Shown one piece after another: positions 19,580-30,015 of a DNA stretch of 64,000 nucleotides; position 1 is the stretch's first letter; the number at the start of each line of letters is the position of its first letter. The position numbers were made by a program, and so were the translations under genes. The stretch is from Doryteuthis pealeii (taxonomy: Eukaryota > Mollusca > Cephalopoda > Myopsida > Loliginidae): assembly GCA_023376005.1 (NCBI GenBank), contig CM042145.1:102305140-102369139 (forward strand), given 5' to 3'. Below the pieces are notes generated by a model, which did no database searches, was not told where the DNA came from, and saw only the letters and a program-made list of their open reading frames with translations.

Positions 19580-20240
19580 GTTTGGGGTGGGGTGGAGTGG
19601 TGGAAGTTTAGGTACCAGACATGTATGCCGAGAAGGATGTCCGTTAAGAAAAAAATATGATCTTGTAAAAAGTCCCTGGTATCTATTACTTAAGCAGAAT
19701 ATTCATTATCAAGATGTAGATATAATATAGATAAGTAAAAGTCATCGAAGTGGCCTAAAGTCGTATCAGCCAGACAGCGAGGGAGTCTATCCCTTTTTTA
19801 CTCTAGCACTAAACCATAGAGATTTTTTTTGCGTCTGAGGTGGAGCGCCTCACCTACTATCAGCTCATCACTTTACCATTCAGATCCCTGTGCTACTCAT
19901 ACGCTGAGTTGGTCAGGGCCGGTATCGAACCCGGAACCTTGTGGTTTCTAGTCGAAGGCTCTACGGACTGAGCTAAACCGGCCCTAATATAGATAGTCTA
20001 TCTATATATCCAGATAAGAATAATTAATTAGAATAATTTTATCTATTTTTTCATTGTTAAAAGAACTACAATGGCTGAATAGCAAAAATACCGATTACTC
20101 GCTTGGTTACCTCATTTTGGGGATGCTCCTTCTTTAAAGGTACCGGGTTCTTTTTACAATATCACAATTTTTCCTTAAGCACCCCCCCCCCATTTTTCGG
20201 CGTACATGTCCGGTACCTAAGCTATGTACCCTCTTGGCCC
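19580..20240. mobile_element. TIR element T2 with nested beta SINE
   Basis: Same family as 15956-16699: left AGGTACCAGACATGTATGCC, right GGCGTACATGTCCGGTACCT. A beta SINE interrupts it at 19734-19984. The right arm carries a C run (CACCCCCCCCCC). Confidence 0.7.
19734..19984 (-). mobile_element. Full-length beta SINE with TSD
   Basis: The minus-strand tRNA-like head reads GGGCCGGTTTAGCTCAGTCC and the tail TTTTACTT. It is flanked by exact 11-bp duplications, TAATATAGATA, at 19723-19733 and 19985-19995. Confidence 0.9.
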
Positions 20241-20437
20241 AACAAACATTGTTTTTCGTCTGTTTCACCGGGTGGCCTTATTAGCTGTGGCTATTGGCAT
20301 AAGCAATTGTGTCGCATACCTATGTATCAACCCATGTGTCGGTTTGTGTTGATTGTCTAGAAAAATAACTTTTGTTATCGTAAGATAACGTGTAGATTAA
20401 TGAAATTAGTGAAAATAATTTGTATAGAGTACGTACA

Positions 20438-20537
20438 CACACACACACACACACATACACACACACACACACCCAGAGTGAAATAGGCGTGTGTAGTGTC
20501 TAAAAGTCTTTCAGCTTTCAAGCGAATATATATATAC

Positions 20538-20568
<31 letters not shown>
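20438..20568. repeat. CA and TA arrays
   Basis: CA units at about 20438-20473 and TA/CATA units at 20528-20568, the latter abutting the CTAG end of the next Helitron-like element. Confidence 0.85.
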
Positions 20569-21035
20569 CTAGCAAGAATATGCCCCCCCCCCCGGCGTTA
20601 GCATTCAAGTTTTAATGTAATGAAATATATTAAATTAGAAAGACTAACGAAATTAAATAAAAACGCATATAAAAAGATTTTTTGAATTATGTTTCAATTG
20701 GTTTCTATATAAAATCATCCTGGTTTTGTTAAAACCAGTATGCAAATTAACCACACCATATATCATGTATACCTCTATTTCTTACTGATATATAAGACAC
20801 ATTGCAGAATTTTAAACGCACAAATAAAATGGGCTGTTTTGAAGCAAATCTAACTCAGATCTTCATAGAGACATCGTTAATAAATGAGATTTATTCTATG
20901 TATTAATGATTTTGACTATAAATTAAATGCTAATAGATAAACTTTAATACATGCAATTCCTGAGTGTATTGTGACGTAAGCAGTTACGTACTTTCGGTTA
21001 CAGACAAACCTAAACCAAGTCACGATTATATATAT
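20569..21035 (-). mobile_element. Helitron-like element
   Basis: Minus-strand 3' end with CGCCGGG, a 12-base G run (C on the plus strand), CATATTCTTG and terminal CTAG (20572-20569) followed by T. The 5' side carries TGTAACCGAAAGTACGTAAC-like text. It is homologous to 48033-49348. Confidence 0.65.
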
Positions 21036-21068
21036 ATATATACGTCTTAAAAACGAATGGCTTAAAAT

Positions 21069-21110
21069 ACTCCGACTGCAGTTTCACGCAAAAGCGAATC
21101 TTCAGGGAAT
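21069..21110 (-). ncRNA. Hammerhead ribozyme-like motif
   Basis: Minus-strand reading. Stem I pairs ATTCC (21110-21106) with GGAGT (21073-21069), 5 bp with one wobble. The core is CTGAAGA (21105-21099). Stem II is CGC/GCG with a TTTT loop. GAAA is at 21085-21082. Stem III is ACT/AGT with a two-base loop, ending U21075, and C21074 is the cleavage-site base (GUC). It is the best matching copy in the window and lies between a Helitron-like element and a TA array. Confidence 0.6.
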
Positions 21111-21189
21111 TACTTTGTCCAACTTTTTTCAAATTTTAATAAATCCAGAAGTAAATATATTTGTTTGCTTCGTGGATTGTCAAGTAACT

Positions 21190-21192
<3 letters not shown>

Positions 21193-21258
<66 letters not shown>

Positions 21259-21502
21259 TAAAACTAGAAAATAGCAATAGGTTTTTGTTTTTTTTCTTTT
21301 CTTTCATTTTTTGTTCTTTTTTTTCTTTTCCTTTGTTTTTTCAGTAAGAAATTCAGAGGAGGAATTACAGAAAGAGGAAATTACAAAAAAAAAAAAAAAA
21401 AAATACCTATTGCTATTTTTCTAAGTTTTACATCCTACAAATAAATAACAATATATATATATATATTATATATATATATATATATATAATATATATATAT
21501 AT
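21193..21502. repeat. TA arrays with poly(A)/poly(T) arms
   Basis: A TA array at 21193-21254, then T-rich and A-rich segments that are partly inverted copies (CTATTGCTATTTTTCTA against TAGAAAATAGCAATAGG), and a second TA array at 21441-21502. Confidence 0.8.
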
Positions 21503-21504
21503 TA

Positions 21505-21701
21505 TTCGTATGATGGGATATTTCCAAGTTCTCAATCTATTCACCTCGTACCTCATTCTATTCAAGTCCTGTTATTATTGTAATCCGAGTCCTTCTGCTC
21601 AATCGTAATGAACTAACCATCGGGTTTTTGTACTTTTCTTACAGTAGGATTTCAGTGATGGGTGAGCTGCTGTGAGCGGTTTAAAATAGACAAAGAGTTA
21701 A
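21505..21701 (-). mobile_element. piggyBac-like MITE, truncated
   Basis: Reverse copy of the 22904 family, with a TTAA end at 21698-21701 (CAAAGAGTTAA). The other terminus is lost at the TA array. Confidence 0.6.
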
Positions 21702-21993
21702 GTAAAGAAATGTAAATTGAAAAAAAAAGAGAAAAGAATCCTATTATGAAGATGTTTGTGATCTTGACAAAACCTGTTTTAACAAAGAAACATCGTGAGA
21801 AAAATTAAAACATTCGATTATTTAACAAATTCCATACACGTTTTTAGAAACATCAACGGTCACATAAATCGATGAGACGTAAAAAAAAATCGTTAGGAAT
21901 GCAATTGTCCTTCCCACCTTATCCAAGAAGAACTTCAAGAGATCTCCAGAATCCGGCCATAGTACCGATTCCTATATCCGTTAAATTTGTGGA

Positions 21994-22272
21994 GACGCTT
22001 TGTGTAATGGTTATCGTTGTAGGAAATGGAATCGAGCATCTATGGTCAAATCCTGGACGAGGCTGTTTGCATTTCACATCGCGCAAATACCGTTGAGAAA
22101 TGTAAGCATCCAACTATTCTCCCTCCAGCTATGGGTAAATAGTGGGGCGGACTGGGCTCTTTAACCTTGGTTAGGCAACCAGTCTAGGAGAAGGAAAACT
22201 CTGAATTCAAACCTGTGAAACTCTGCTTAAAAAGTTGAACTTGTGTCAAATCCTACTAATAGGGTCGGGGTT

Positions 22273-22275
<3 letters not shown>
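21994..22275 (+). mobile_element. Alpha SINE and its TA tail
   Basis: Head GCTTTGTGTAATGGTTATCG, conserved body, end GGGTCGGGGTTGG. A TA array (22276-22341) follows directly. Confidence 0.85.
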
Positions 22276-22344
<69 letters not shown>

Positions 22345-22483
22345 TTCCCTATACGTACCTTTATCTATGATAAAGTTTGATTGGTACATGAAGAATGTTG
22401 ACAGATTAACTACAATTACTGATAAATTAGTACAAATATACAGTATCACCCATAAGTAAGTAAACTTCTACCAACTTTTAGAT

Positions 22484-22799
22484 CAGGGATCATCAAACTT
22501 TTTTTCACGATGGGGCGGATAATTGAAAAAAAGAAAAAAAAACGAGCGCGGGCCACATTCTCATTGTGTTCAATACTTGCTAGCCAGAACGAAAGTTCTG
22601 AGAAAAAGATGTAAAACAAAATTTATCTTTCCATGTTATATTCATGGATGAGTGGCTTAAGATGCACAAAGATAAATTCAACCAGCATATCTATTTTCAA
22701 AACACGTTAAAAAAAAGTATGTTTTAACAAACAAATTCAAGTATTGTCAACGGGCCTGATAAAATACCTAGTTAAAATAACGTAGTTTGGTGATCCCTG
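22484..22799. mobile_element. hAT-like MITE, 316 bp
   Basis: Termini CAGGGATCATCAAACTTTTT and AGTTTGGTGATCCCTG are inverted, with an inner GCGGGCCAC...GGGCC signature seen in hAT families. Flanking octamers TTTTAGAT (22476-22483) and TCCTAGAC (22800-22807) match at 5 of 8 positions; all three differences are C/T transitions. Confidence 0.75.
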
Positions 22800-22903
22800 T
22801 CCTAGACTAAAGATATTTGGATATCGTTATATCTTGTAAAAATATTATACATTTAAAATGGATATTATTAGGTATTCTTTACAATTAAAACATACAGCCT
22901 TAA

Positions 22904-23154
22904 CTCTTTACCTAATTTAAACCGCCCACAGCGGCTCTCTCACCAGTGCGCATACCTCACCAAAAGTTCAAAAACTGATGGTTAGTTCATTATAACTGAG
23001 CAGAAGGACTCAGATTACAATAATAATATGAGTTTATTTGAATAGAATAAATTATGAGGTAAATAGATAGGGAAATTGGAAACACCCCATCATGCAGGTA
23101 AAAAATACCCAGAAAATTTGGTACAGCCGAGAGTGAAAGTTGGTAGGCAAAGAG
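22904..23154. mobile_element. piggyBac-like MITE, 251 bp
   Basis: Bounded by TTAA on both sides (22900-22903 and 23155-23158), with inverted ends CTCTTTACCTA and TAGGCAAAGAG. TTAA targets and CYCTTTGCC ends are typical of piggyBac-type elements. There is no coding capacity. Confidence 0.8.
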
Positions 23155-23325
23155 TTAAAACTATGTAACCAAGAATATGAATATGAAGCAGTTTAAGAAA
23201 TTGTGGAATGTATGGAAAACAGAAAAGCCAAGACCATAAAAAAAAAAAAAAAACAGAATTGAAAGATTTCAATCTGTACAATGAGATGAACAATTCTTCC
23301 CATTGAAGCCAGGAATTCAATCAAA

Positions 23326-23327
<2 letters not shown>

Positions 23328-23374
<47 letters not shown>

Positions 23375-23540
23375 AAACTTGTTGGTAAATCCTCGCGGTG
23401 AGAAAAAAACCGAGCAAATATACTACCAAACATCAACCGGGAAGAAAAATTTTTGGAAAAAAGAAAAGACCAAGATAATCGTACCAACAAAAATAATCTA
23501 TTAGTACAATATTTTGGCCAAAAGAAAAAAACAATTTATA

Positions 23541-23604
<64 letters not shown>

Positions 23605-23677
23605 AGCGAGGATCGAACTCGCTATTCAGTAGTAATGGAACAATTCTTCCCATTGATCAATCGGAAATCTAATCAAA

Positions 23678-23732
<55 letters not shown>

Positions 23733-23783
23733 ATGGATTGTCCCATCGATTTCGACGTATGAGGATCCATCAACTTACATTTT

Positions 23784-23826
<43 letters not shown>

Positions 23827-23840
23827 ATATATATATATGA
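23328..23840. repeat. Cluster of four TA arrays
   Basis: TA arrays at about 23328-23372, 23543-23602, 23679-23728 and 23789-23839. The unit between them repeats (GAACAATTCTTCCCATTGA appears at 23288 and 23638), so the cluster is partly a tandem duplication. Confidence 0.85.
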
Positions 23841-23955
23841 TAAGTAGTAATCCATTTGTCCAGGTAAGCTCGTAGGCTGCTAGCTAGGGTAACAGAACAG
23901 CAAAAAACAACACATTTTTATAACCCTAAGAGAAAGAAGCAATAAAAGCACTTAC

Positions 23956-23979
23956 TTGAAATATTTGCAGCCACAGTGT
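23956..23979 (-). other. Candidate untranslated first exon of gene A
   Basis: An initiator-like TTCACAC places a possible start at 23979, 32 bp from the TATA box. Twenty-four bases later a perfect donor CAA|GTAAGT (23955-23950) follows. No ATG occurs in it. The nearest compatible acceptor on the same strand ahead of gene A coding sequence is at 13229. The link to gene A is inferred from strand, order and splice sites. Confidence 0.5.
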
Positions 23980-24091
23980 GAAAAAAAGAAGTCGAGCGCT
24001 TTCCTTATATATTTTTGTCTTGCTCGTAAGTGACGTCACTTGTTCCGGCCTCTCATGCTATTGGTGCCGAGTGCAGAACAAAGTGACGTCA
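23979..24091 (-). promoter_or_regulatory. Promoter: TATA box, CCAAT box, two CRE sites
   Basis: On the minus strand: TATATAAG (24011-24004), CCAAT (24064-24060) and two perfect palindromic TGACGTCA sites (24031-24038 and 24084-24091), all within 80 bp upstream of an initiator-like start. TGACGTCA is the binding site of CREB/ATF-type factors, so cAMP-dependent or stress-responsive control is possible. The segment is unusually GC-rich and repeat-free for this window. It most likely drives gene A. Confidence 0.68.
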
Positions 24092-24247
24092 CCGCTTTAA
24101 TCACTTAACGGACAAAAAGAATAAAAAAAACTATCTCACATCCATTTCAGAATGAATGACTGACAATGGATAAAGTAAGAATTTTATCTCAACACAATTT
24201 TGTTTACAAACTTCCGTAAAAAGATTATATATTCGTTCCTACTGATG

Positions 24248-24249
24248 AT

Positions 24250-24310
<61 letters not shown>
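24248..24310. repeat. TA array
   Basis: Pure TA array left of the 24315-24495 foldback. Confidence 0.9.
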
Positions 24311-24311
<1 letters not shown>

Positions 24312-24314
24312 GAC

Positions 24315-24495
24315 ATTTGAAAAACGAAGTGTTCCAAAAATAAGATGAATTTATTTTTCTAACTCCTGTCATTTACAAAACATCCGTCTATTTCTTCATC
24401 CCATAATCAATCCTGATGAAGATTTAAATAAACCGAAACGTTTAAGCGTCGATAAATAAATTCATCTTATTTTTGGAGCACTTCGTTTTTCAAAT
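24315..24495. mobile_element. Foldback unit containing a hammerhead-like motif
   Basis: Arms of about 40 bp (ATTTGAAAAACGAAGTGTTC at 24315 and its inverse ending 24495) enclose a 100-bp centre with a hammerhead-like motif. TA arrays flank it on both sides. It resembles inverted terminal organisation of Penelope-like retroelements. Confidence 0.6.
24410..24453 (+). ncRNA. Hammerhead ribozyme-like motif
   Basis: Core CTGATGA at 24413-24419, an imperfect stem II, GAAA at 24435-24438, stem III ACG/CGT around TTTAAG with U24449, and C24450 as cleavage-site base. Stem I is only 3 bp (ATC/GAT). The core is complete, but the weak stem I makes activity doubtful. Confidence 0.45.
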
Positions 24496-24533
24496 TTCTT
24501 CATATTGTTGGATGTATTTCCATATCTACTCCC

Positions 24534-24538
<5 letters not shown>

Positions 24539-24597
<59 letters not shown>

Positions 24598-24870
24598 AGA
24601 AAAAAATGGATATGAAATCCGACAGTGTAATGAAGTATAAAGTTTAGAAAAAAACACAACAAAATTAAGTCAAAGATTGACATACAGATAGCCGACGCTA
24701 AAGCGTTTCGGTTTTAATAAAACCATCAATGGGGCTTAACATTGTAATAATGAGTCATACGAAAGGAATTGGTGTAAAACAAGCAAAGTTTGTTAGCCTT
24801 AATTTGCGAATCAATCTCAGCAACCGAAATGCCAGAAAATATAAAAATGAAACGACACGCGGTGTAAGCG

Positions 24871-24928
<58 letters not shown>
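24539..24928. repeat. TA arrays around a retroelement scrap
   Basis: TA arrays at 24539-24593 and 24875-24928. The scrap between them has a diverged hammerhead-like motif on the minus strand (24690-24735). Its stem II (GGTTTT/AAAACC) and stem III (ACGC/GCGT) are intact but the CUGANGA box is broken. Confidence 0.75.
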
Positions 24929-24929
<1 letters not shown>

Positions 24930-25080
24930 AACCTCCGCACGACCAGGATGTGACACAGGTCCTAATTCTTAAGCGGAGTTTAACAAGTTTGAATTCAGAG
25001 TTTTCTTTCTCCTAGATTGGTTATTTAATCAAGGTTAAAGACTTCGGTTCCCCTACTATTAACCCATTGCTGATTATTAC
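24926..25080 (-). mobile_element. 5'-truncated alpha SINE
   Basis: 3' half only, CCAACCTCCGCACGACCAGG to CTACTATTAACCCATTGCTG, attached to its TA tail. Confidence 0.8.
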
Positions 25081-25621
25081 GGGCACTTATTCTTCGGTGA
25101 CAAAAATGGATAGCCAATGGCGGTAACTATGTGGGAAAACAGTTTTGTAATTAAAAATCCGCTTATTCAACGGTATTATTGATCTCCCTATATCTGTTCT
25201 GGTATCCGTGGAAATAAATAGGAGGCACAACTTTCGGAACGGACATCGTATATCTTTTTAAAATTATTAAAAGTCTTAAACTCCCATCAACGCCAACTTA
25301 GATTTCGTCATCTTCTCAACTTCATCTTCTTCCGGGTTTCGGCATTCAGCCTTGGTTCGAACTTTGACCTTTAGCATGGGAAATACGCAACTATTGAGGC
25401 TAAGAGGCGGACCACCCACAGAGTTATAGAATGTGTTTTTTCTGAAATTTGTCGACATATATTAAAATTATACCAGGTATCTCGTCACGGTACAATAATA
25501 AGGAATTTAGTCTCAAAAAATTTGTGACCTTTATCATTAATGGGAAATACACAACTATTAAAGCTACGAAACCACCTGCAATTTTATCGAAATTTGTCGT
25601 CATATATTAGAATATACATGG

Positions 25622-25891
25622 ACGCGCGCGGTGTAATGGTTAGAGTCATAGGAAATGGACAGATTCAAATCCTGGGCGAGGCAGATTGTATTTCACATAG
25701 CGCTAATACATTTGGGAACGGCATGTATTCAGTTACTTTCCATCCAGCAATGGGTTAATAGCAGGGCAAACTGGACTCTTTAACCTTGGTAAGGTAACCA
25801 GTGTAGGAGAAGGACAACTCTGAATTCAAACCTGTTAAACTCCGCTTAAGAAATTGACCTTGTGTCGCATCCTGTTCGCGCGGAGGGGTCC

Positions 25892-25981
<90 letters not shown>
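25622..25981 (+). mobile_element. Alpha SINE with TA-TG tail
   Basis: A full copy from GACGCGCGCGGTGTAATGGT to GCGGAGGGGTCC (about 25891), followed by TA and TG arrays to 25981. Confidence 0.85.
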
Positions 25982-25983
<2 letters not shown>

Positions 25984-25984
25984 T

Positions 25985-26280
25985 AAAGAGCCCAGTCCAC
26001 CCTACTATTTACCCATAGTTGGAGGGAGAGTAGTTGGATGCATATCATTCCCAAGGGTATTATCGTTGTGTAAAATGTAAACTGCCTTGTCCAGGATTTG
26101 AACTCGGGTCTATATATATATCTATATATATTTAGTAAACTTAGTTTAGATTATGAGACCAGGAAAAAAAGGGTGAGACGTATTAGCGTTGTGTAAAATG
26201 TAAACTGCCTTGTCCAGAATTTGAACTCGGGTCTATATATATCTATATATATTTACTAAACTTAGTTTAGATTATGAGAC
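25985..26280 (-). mobile_element. Alpha SINE fragment with duplicated end
   Basis: An internal piece (AAAGAGCCCAGTCCACCCTA to AGGATTTGAACTCGGGTC, 25985-26110) is followed by about 70 bp and then a near-exact repeat of its last 50 bp and flank (26176-26290), a short tandem duplication. Confidence 0.75.
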
Positions 26281-26659
26281 GAGGAAAAAAAGGGTGAGAC
26301 GCATGGGTAGGAAAATCATATAACAACAGTCTTTCAATTTTAAATGACTAGCCTGCCTTGCTTGAAAATTGGCATTGAAAATATTATCTTTTAAATATGT
26401 CAAAACACCAACAAATGGCGCTAAGCCTAACCCTAACTGCACCCACACCCAAAAGGGTGTAATGGGTACGATACTCAGCTGCATCCGGTTGTGAAGCTAT
26501 GGGGAATGGGTAACCACTTCTTTGTTGTCATTACTACCCGATGAAGAAAAAAAAAAAGAAAGAAAAAAAAAGAAAACAAACAAAAAAAACAAAAACAAAC
26601 TGATCCTGTGTCATATATTGCTAATAGCGGAAATGTTAGATAAAGACATAGATATCAAC

Positions 26660-26985
26660 ATCTATATGTCTAATACCCTTGGGAAAGGTATGAATCCTAC
26701 TCTCCCTCCAGCTATGGGTAAATAGCAGGGAAGACTGGGCTCTTTAACCATGGTTAGGTAACCAGTCTAGGAGAAGGAAAACTCTGAATTCAAACCTGTT
26801 GAACTCCGCTTCATAAATTGACCTTGTGTCGCATCCTGCTCGTGCGGAGGGGTTGGTAAATATATATATATATATCTATATATCGAAAGTGTTCTGGGCA
26901 TGACTCTAAACTGCATCTGACGGTGAGGCTCTAATTCTGGCTTAGTTATCATTACTCCCAGGACCACTCTGACCCCGAATACGAG
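26660..26985 (+). mobile_element. Alpha SINE (5'-truncated) and gamma fragment
   Basis: The alpha part runs from TAATACCCTTGGGAAAGGTA to GCGGAGGGGTTGG (about 26858) plus a TA tail. A plus-strand gamma piece (GGGCATGACTCTAAACTGCA, TTACTCCCAGGACCACTCTG) covers 26885-26985. Confidence 0.75.
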
Positions 26986-27053
26986 TTAGACACATCTGCT
27001 TGAAGAATATTAGTATTAGATACGAATACTTAAAAACGTATAAAGTAAAGTAC

Positions 27054-27305
27054 AGTTAATGGAGTAACCTATTGTCGATATCAACCGGACAACGAGGGAG
27101 TCTATCTCCTTTTCGCTTGCACTAGGTCAGCGAGATTGTTTTTTGCTGAGGTGGAGCTCAATACCTACCGTCAGTTCCACACTTTACCACACAGATCAGA
27201 TTACCAAATCTGTGCGATTCATGCACTGAGTTGGCGGGGACCGGCATCGAACAAGGAACCTTACGATTCCTGGCTGGGTGCTCTACCGACTGAGTATAAC
27301 AGGCC
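27054..27305 (-). mobile_element. Beta SINE, minus strand
   Basis: Tail-to-head order from AGTAAAGTACAG and CGGACAACGAGGGAGTCTAT to CTCTACCGACTGAGTATAAC. The A box is slightly mutated. Confidence 0.82.
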
Positions 27306-27346
27306 TATTTGTATCAAGCATAGTTACTTGAAGCTATAATTGTTTT

Positions 27347-27415
27347 TTAAGATTTGGTTTGGTTTCTTTATTTCATGGCATGACAACCTTCGTGGGTTAT
27401 TTAATGTCAAAACCA
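27347..27415 (-). mobile_element. Gamma tail fragment
   Basis: TTTCATGGCATGACAACC to GGGTTATTTAATGTC, tail portion only. Confidence 0.6.
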
Positions 27416-27466
27416 GCATTGTAAAAGTAAGTAGTGCTATTTAACCCACATTTGGAAGATATCCAG

Positions 27467-27690
27467 GGCCGGTTTAGCTCAGTCGGTAGCGTATCCGACT
27501 AGGAACCACAAGGTTCCTGGTTCGGATACCGGTCCTCGCCAACTCAGCGTATGAGTAGCACAAGGATCTGTGCGGTAAAGTGAGAAGCTGATGGTAGGTG
27601 TGTCGCTATTGAAAATGGGATAGACTCCCTCATTGTCTGGCTCATACCGACTTTAGGCCACCCCGTCGACTTTACTTTTACTTACTTATA
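27467..27690 (+). mobile_element. Beta SINE, plus strand
   Basis: Head GGCCGGTTTAGCTCAGTCGG, B box GGTTCGGATACC, tail TTTACTTTTACTTACTTATA. Inverted relative to the copy at 27054-27305, 160 bp away. Confidence 0.85.
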
Positions 27691-27819
27691 CCTTTCCCAA
27701 GGGTATTAGTTCGAAAGTGAACGTAATAGCTAGTCTAGAATTCGAACTTGCTTATTACGATGTCGCAGTGCAGCACGTTAGCCACTACGCCACGGGGACT
27801 CTCTCTGTTTACAAAGGAT

Positions 27820-28135
27820 TATTCTTATTAGTTATTTGAAACCATATAATTGCTTGAAATACTTGAAATCATTTAACTATGCACAAATTATTTGTATTTG
27901 ATAGAAATACTTGAAAACATATAACAAAGTATTATTATTGCTAAATCGGAATAGTTACTTGAAACCATATAAGTGTGTATAAATTATTATAATTTGATAT
28001 GAATACTTGAAGCAATAAGTGTTTATAAAGGATTATCATTAGTTATTTTCAACCATATAATTGCTTAATACAAACACTTGGGCATTAAATAACCCAACAA
28101 GTATTGACATGCCGTAAAACCAACCAATCAACCAA
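27820..28135. repeat. Diverged minisatellite units and gamma tail
   Basis: Several inverted relatives of the 6186-7155 minisatellite unit (GAAACCATATAATTGCTTGA and TTTGATAGAAATACTTGAA) run into a plus-strand gamma tail (TAACCCAACAAGTATTGACA, then TGCCGTAAAACCAACC). Confidence 0.7.
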
Positions 28136-28144
28136 CTAACAATA

Positions 28145-28378
28145 TGTATATTTACCAAACCCCTCCGCACGAGCAGGATGCGACACAAGGTCAATTTCTT
28201 AAGCGGAGTTTAACAAGTTTGAATTCAGAGTTTTCCTTCTCATAGACAGGTTATGTAGCAAAGATTAAAGAGCCCAGTCTGTCCTACTATTTACCCATAG
28301 CTGGAGGGAGAATAATTGGATGCATATCATTCCTAAGGGTATTAGCGCTATGTGAAATGCAAAGAGCCTCCAACGATA
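28145..28378 (-). mobile_element. Alpha SINE, head truncated
   Basis: From CCAAACCCCTCCGCACGAGC to GCGCTATGTGAAATGCAAA; the tRNA-like head is missing. Confidence 0.8.
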
Positions 28379-28379
28379 T

Positions 28380-29080
28380 ATGTTTGTTTAACTCTTACAG
28401 TCGGCTCCAAAAGAAAAAAAAAGAAGAATTAAGAATAAATCCTGATAATTAAGAAATGATGGAGAATGTCACTATCACAACTTGGAGAAAGAAAACTTAT
28501 CTGTAACTTCATCTGAATGAAAATATATCTTGTCTGTGACTTTACGAGGAAGTGCCGAAAAGTTAACGGCCCAACCAAGAAGAGAATCAAATCTAAAAAT
28601 AGAAAAAGACCCAAGTGTGTCTCAATTTCAAAAAGTAACCTTTCCCTACTTTGCCGCCAAAATCTACTAGGTACGAATACCAGCTATTCTCCATGGCATC
28701 AGCAGTCCGGTCGTAAAAGAGGAAAGACTCAAACCCAGCCGTTGAACAAAATATATCAGTCCAGAATTTTACGACGGTAACAAAGTTTTATCCTCAAATT
28801 AATTCAGGACTAACACGCAAGTAAATAATCTAAAAATGAATACTGAAAACATCTATGTAGGCTGTATTCGTAAAAAAAATTTATACTCACGCAAATGCAT
28901 ATTTTGTAAATTATTGCTTATTGCCGAAATAACATTTTTTTTCTTCATCATACAACGTGTAATAAATACCACGTGTGATACCCTGCCCTTATCAGCTGCT
29001 AACTAGGTGTGAGCGGCTGATAACACATAAAATATAATGTCTGTTTAAACCTTGCTTAACACTGGGGACGAAAGAAAATT
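28380..29080. other. Low-repeat intergenic segment
   Basis: About 700 bp with no match to the repeat families of this window. A plus-strand open stretch of 87 codons (28517-28780) is Lys/Arg-rich and unrecognised. Near its right end are CACGTG (28970-28975) and an inverted pair of GATA-type sites, TTATCAGC (28989-28996) and GCTGATAA (29016-29023). I see no exon evidence. Confidence 0.4.
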
Positions 29081-29084
29081 TTAA

Positions 29085-29365
29085 GTGTCCTGGATATGAC
29101 GTTAAACTGCATTTAATGGTGAAGTTCCAATTTTGGAGCACTGGGGAGTGTGAATTACCCCTTCATCACTATTACACCCAGGTTCACCCTGACCCGGAGT
29201 GTCAGTACTTGATAGGGTCCCATCTATGGGTTGAATAGAAGAAAATGAGCTAATAAAAATGTGTTTAAAAATTGAGTTAAAAAAAAATTTCAAACCCATC
29301 AAGAATGAATACGTCTTTGGCATAAAATAACCCAACAAGAGTTGACATGCCGTAAAATCCAAAAA
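29085..29365 (+). mobile_element. Gamma element 3' half
   Basis: Plus orientation, from CTGGATATGACGTTAAACTG to the full tail TAACCCAACAAGAGTTGACA then TGCCGTAAAATCC, followed by an A-rich end. Confidence 0.78.
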
Positions 29366-29949
29366 AAGAAAGAATGACAGAAAATTTTAAACTAAGTCCA
29401 ATCGATTAGAATTGAGATTTAATCGCTTCCCCACACAAGCAATACGCGACACAAAGTTTTCTTTTAATGTTGGGTGGGTGTCCCTGTACTTTTCACTACC
29501 CACGGACAGAAAAAAGAATTCCTCCAGCCCTCACAGCAGTCCGGATGGTCACAAAGCATCGTGAGAGCCGAGGTAAACCAACTCACAAATAAAATTACAA
29601 ATCAGTAATTTGTCTCCAGAAACCAACCGACGAGAATTTAAAAACAATATCTTGACGTTATTTTAGTAAATCATCCAATTTTCTATCCCAGCCGTCTCTG
29701 AGAATTAAGATCTAGCGCAGCTTTCAAGGCAAATTTCCTCCCGTTCGCCTAAGACTGTATAATTACGGAAAGAGTGATTTTTGTCAATTGTATGTATATT
29801 TTTGTTGATTATGTCTTTTAGTATTTTTCATTCTATGAATATCAATTTGGTGAAGTATAGGAATATATTGAAAAAAAAAAAACCCCTAGAATGTAAGTTG
29901 ACCATAGGGAACACGTGGACCAAAGCACTTATATATACATATATGTATG

Positions 29950-30015
<66 letters not shown>

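Noticed and set aside
27467..27540. tRNA gene in the beta repeat head
   Set aside because: It looks very tRNA-like (GCTCAGTCGGTAGAGC-type A box, GGTTCGATACC-type B box), but the same 250-bp unit with a TTTACTT tail recurs about ten times, so it is a SINE.
28517..28780. Lys/Arg-rich 87-codon frame as a gene
   Set aside because: No homology recognised, no splice or promoter context, and length is compatible with chance in this low-repeat segment.
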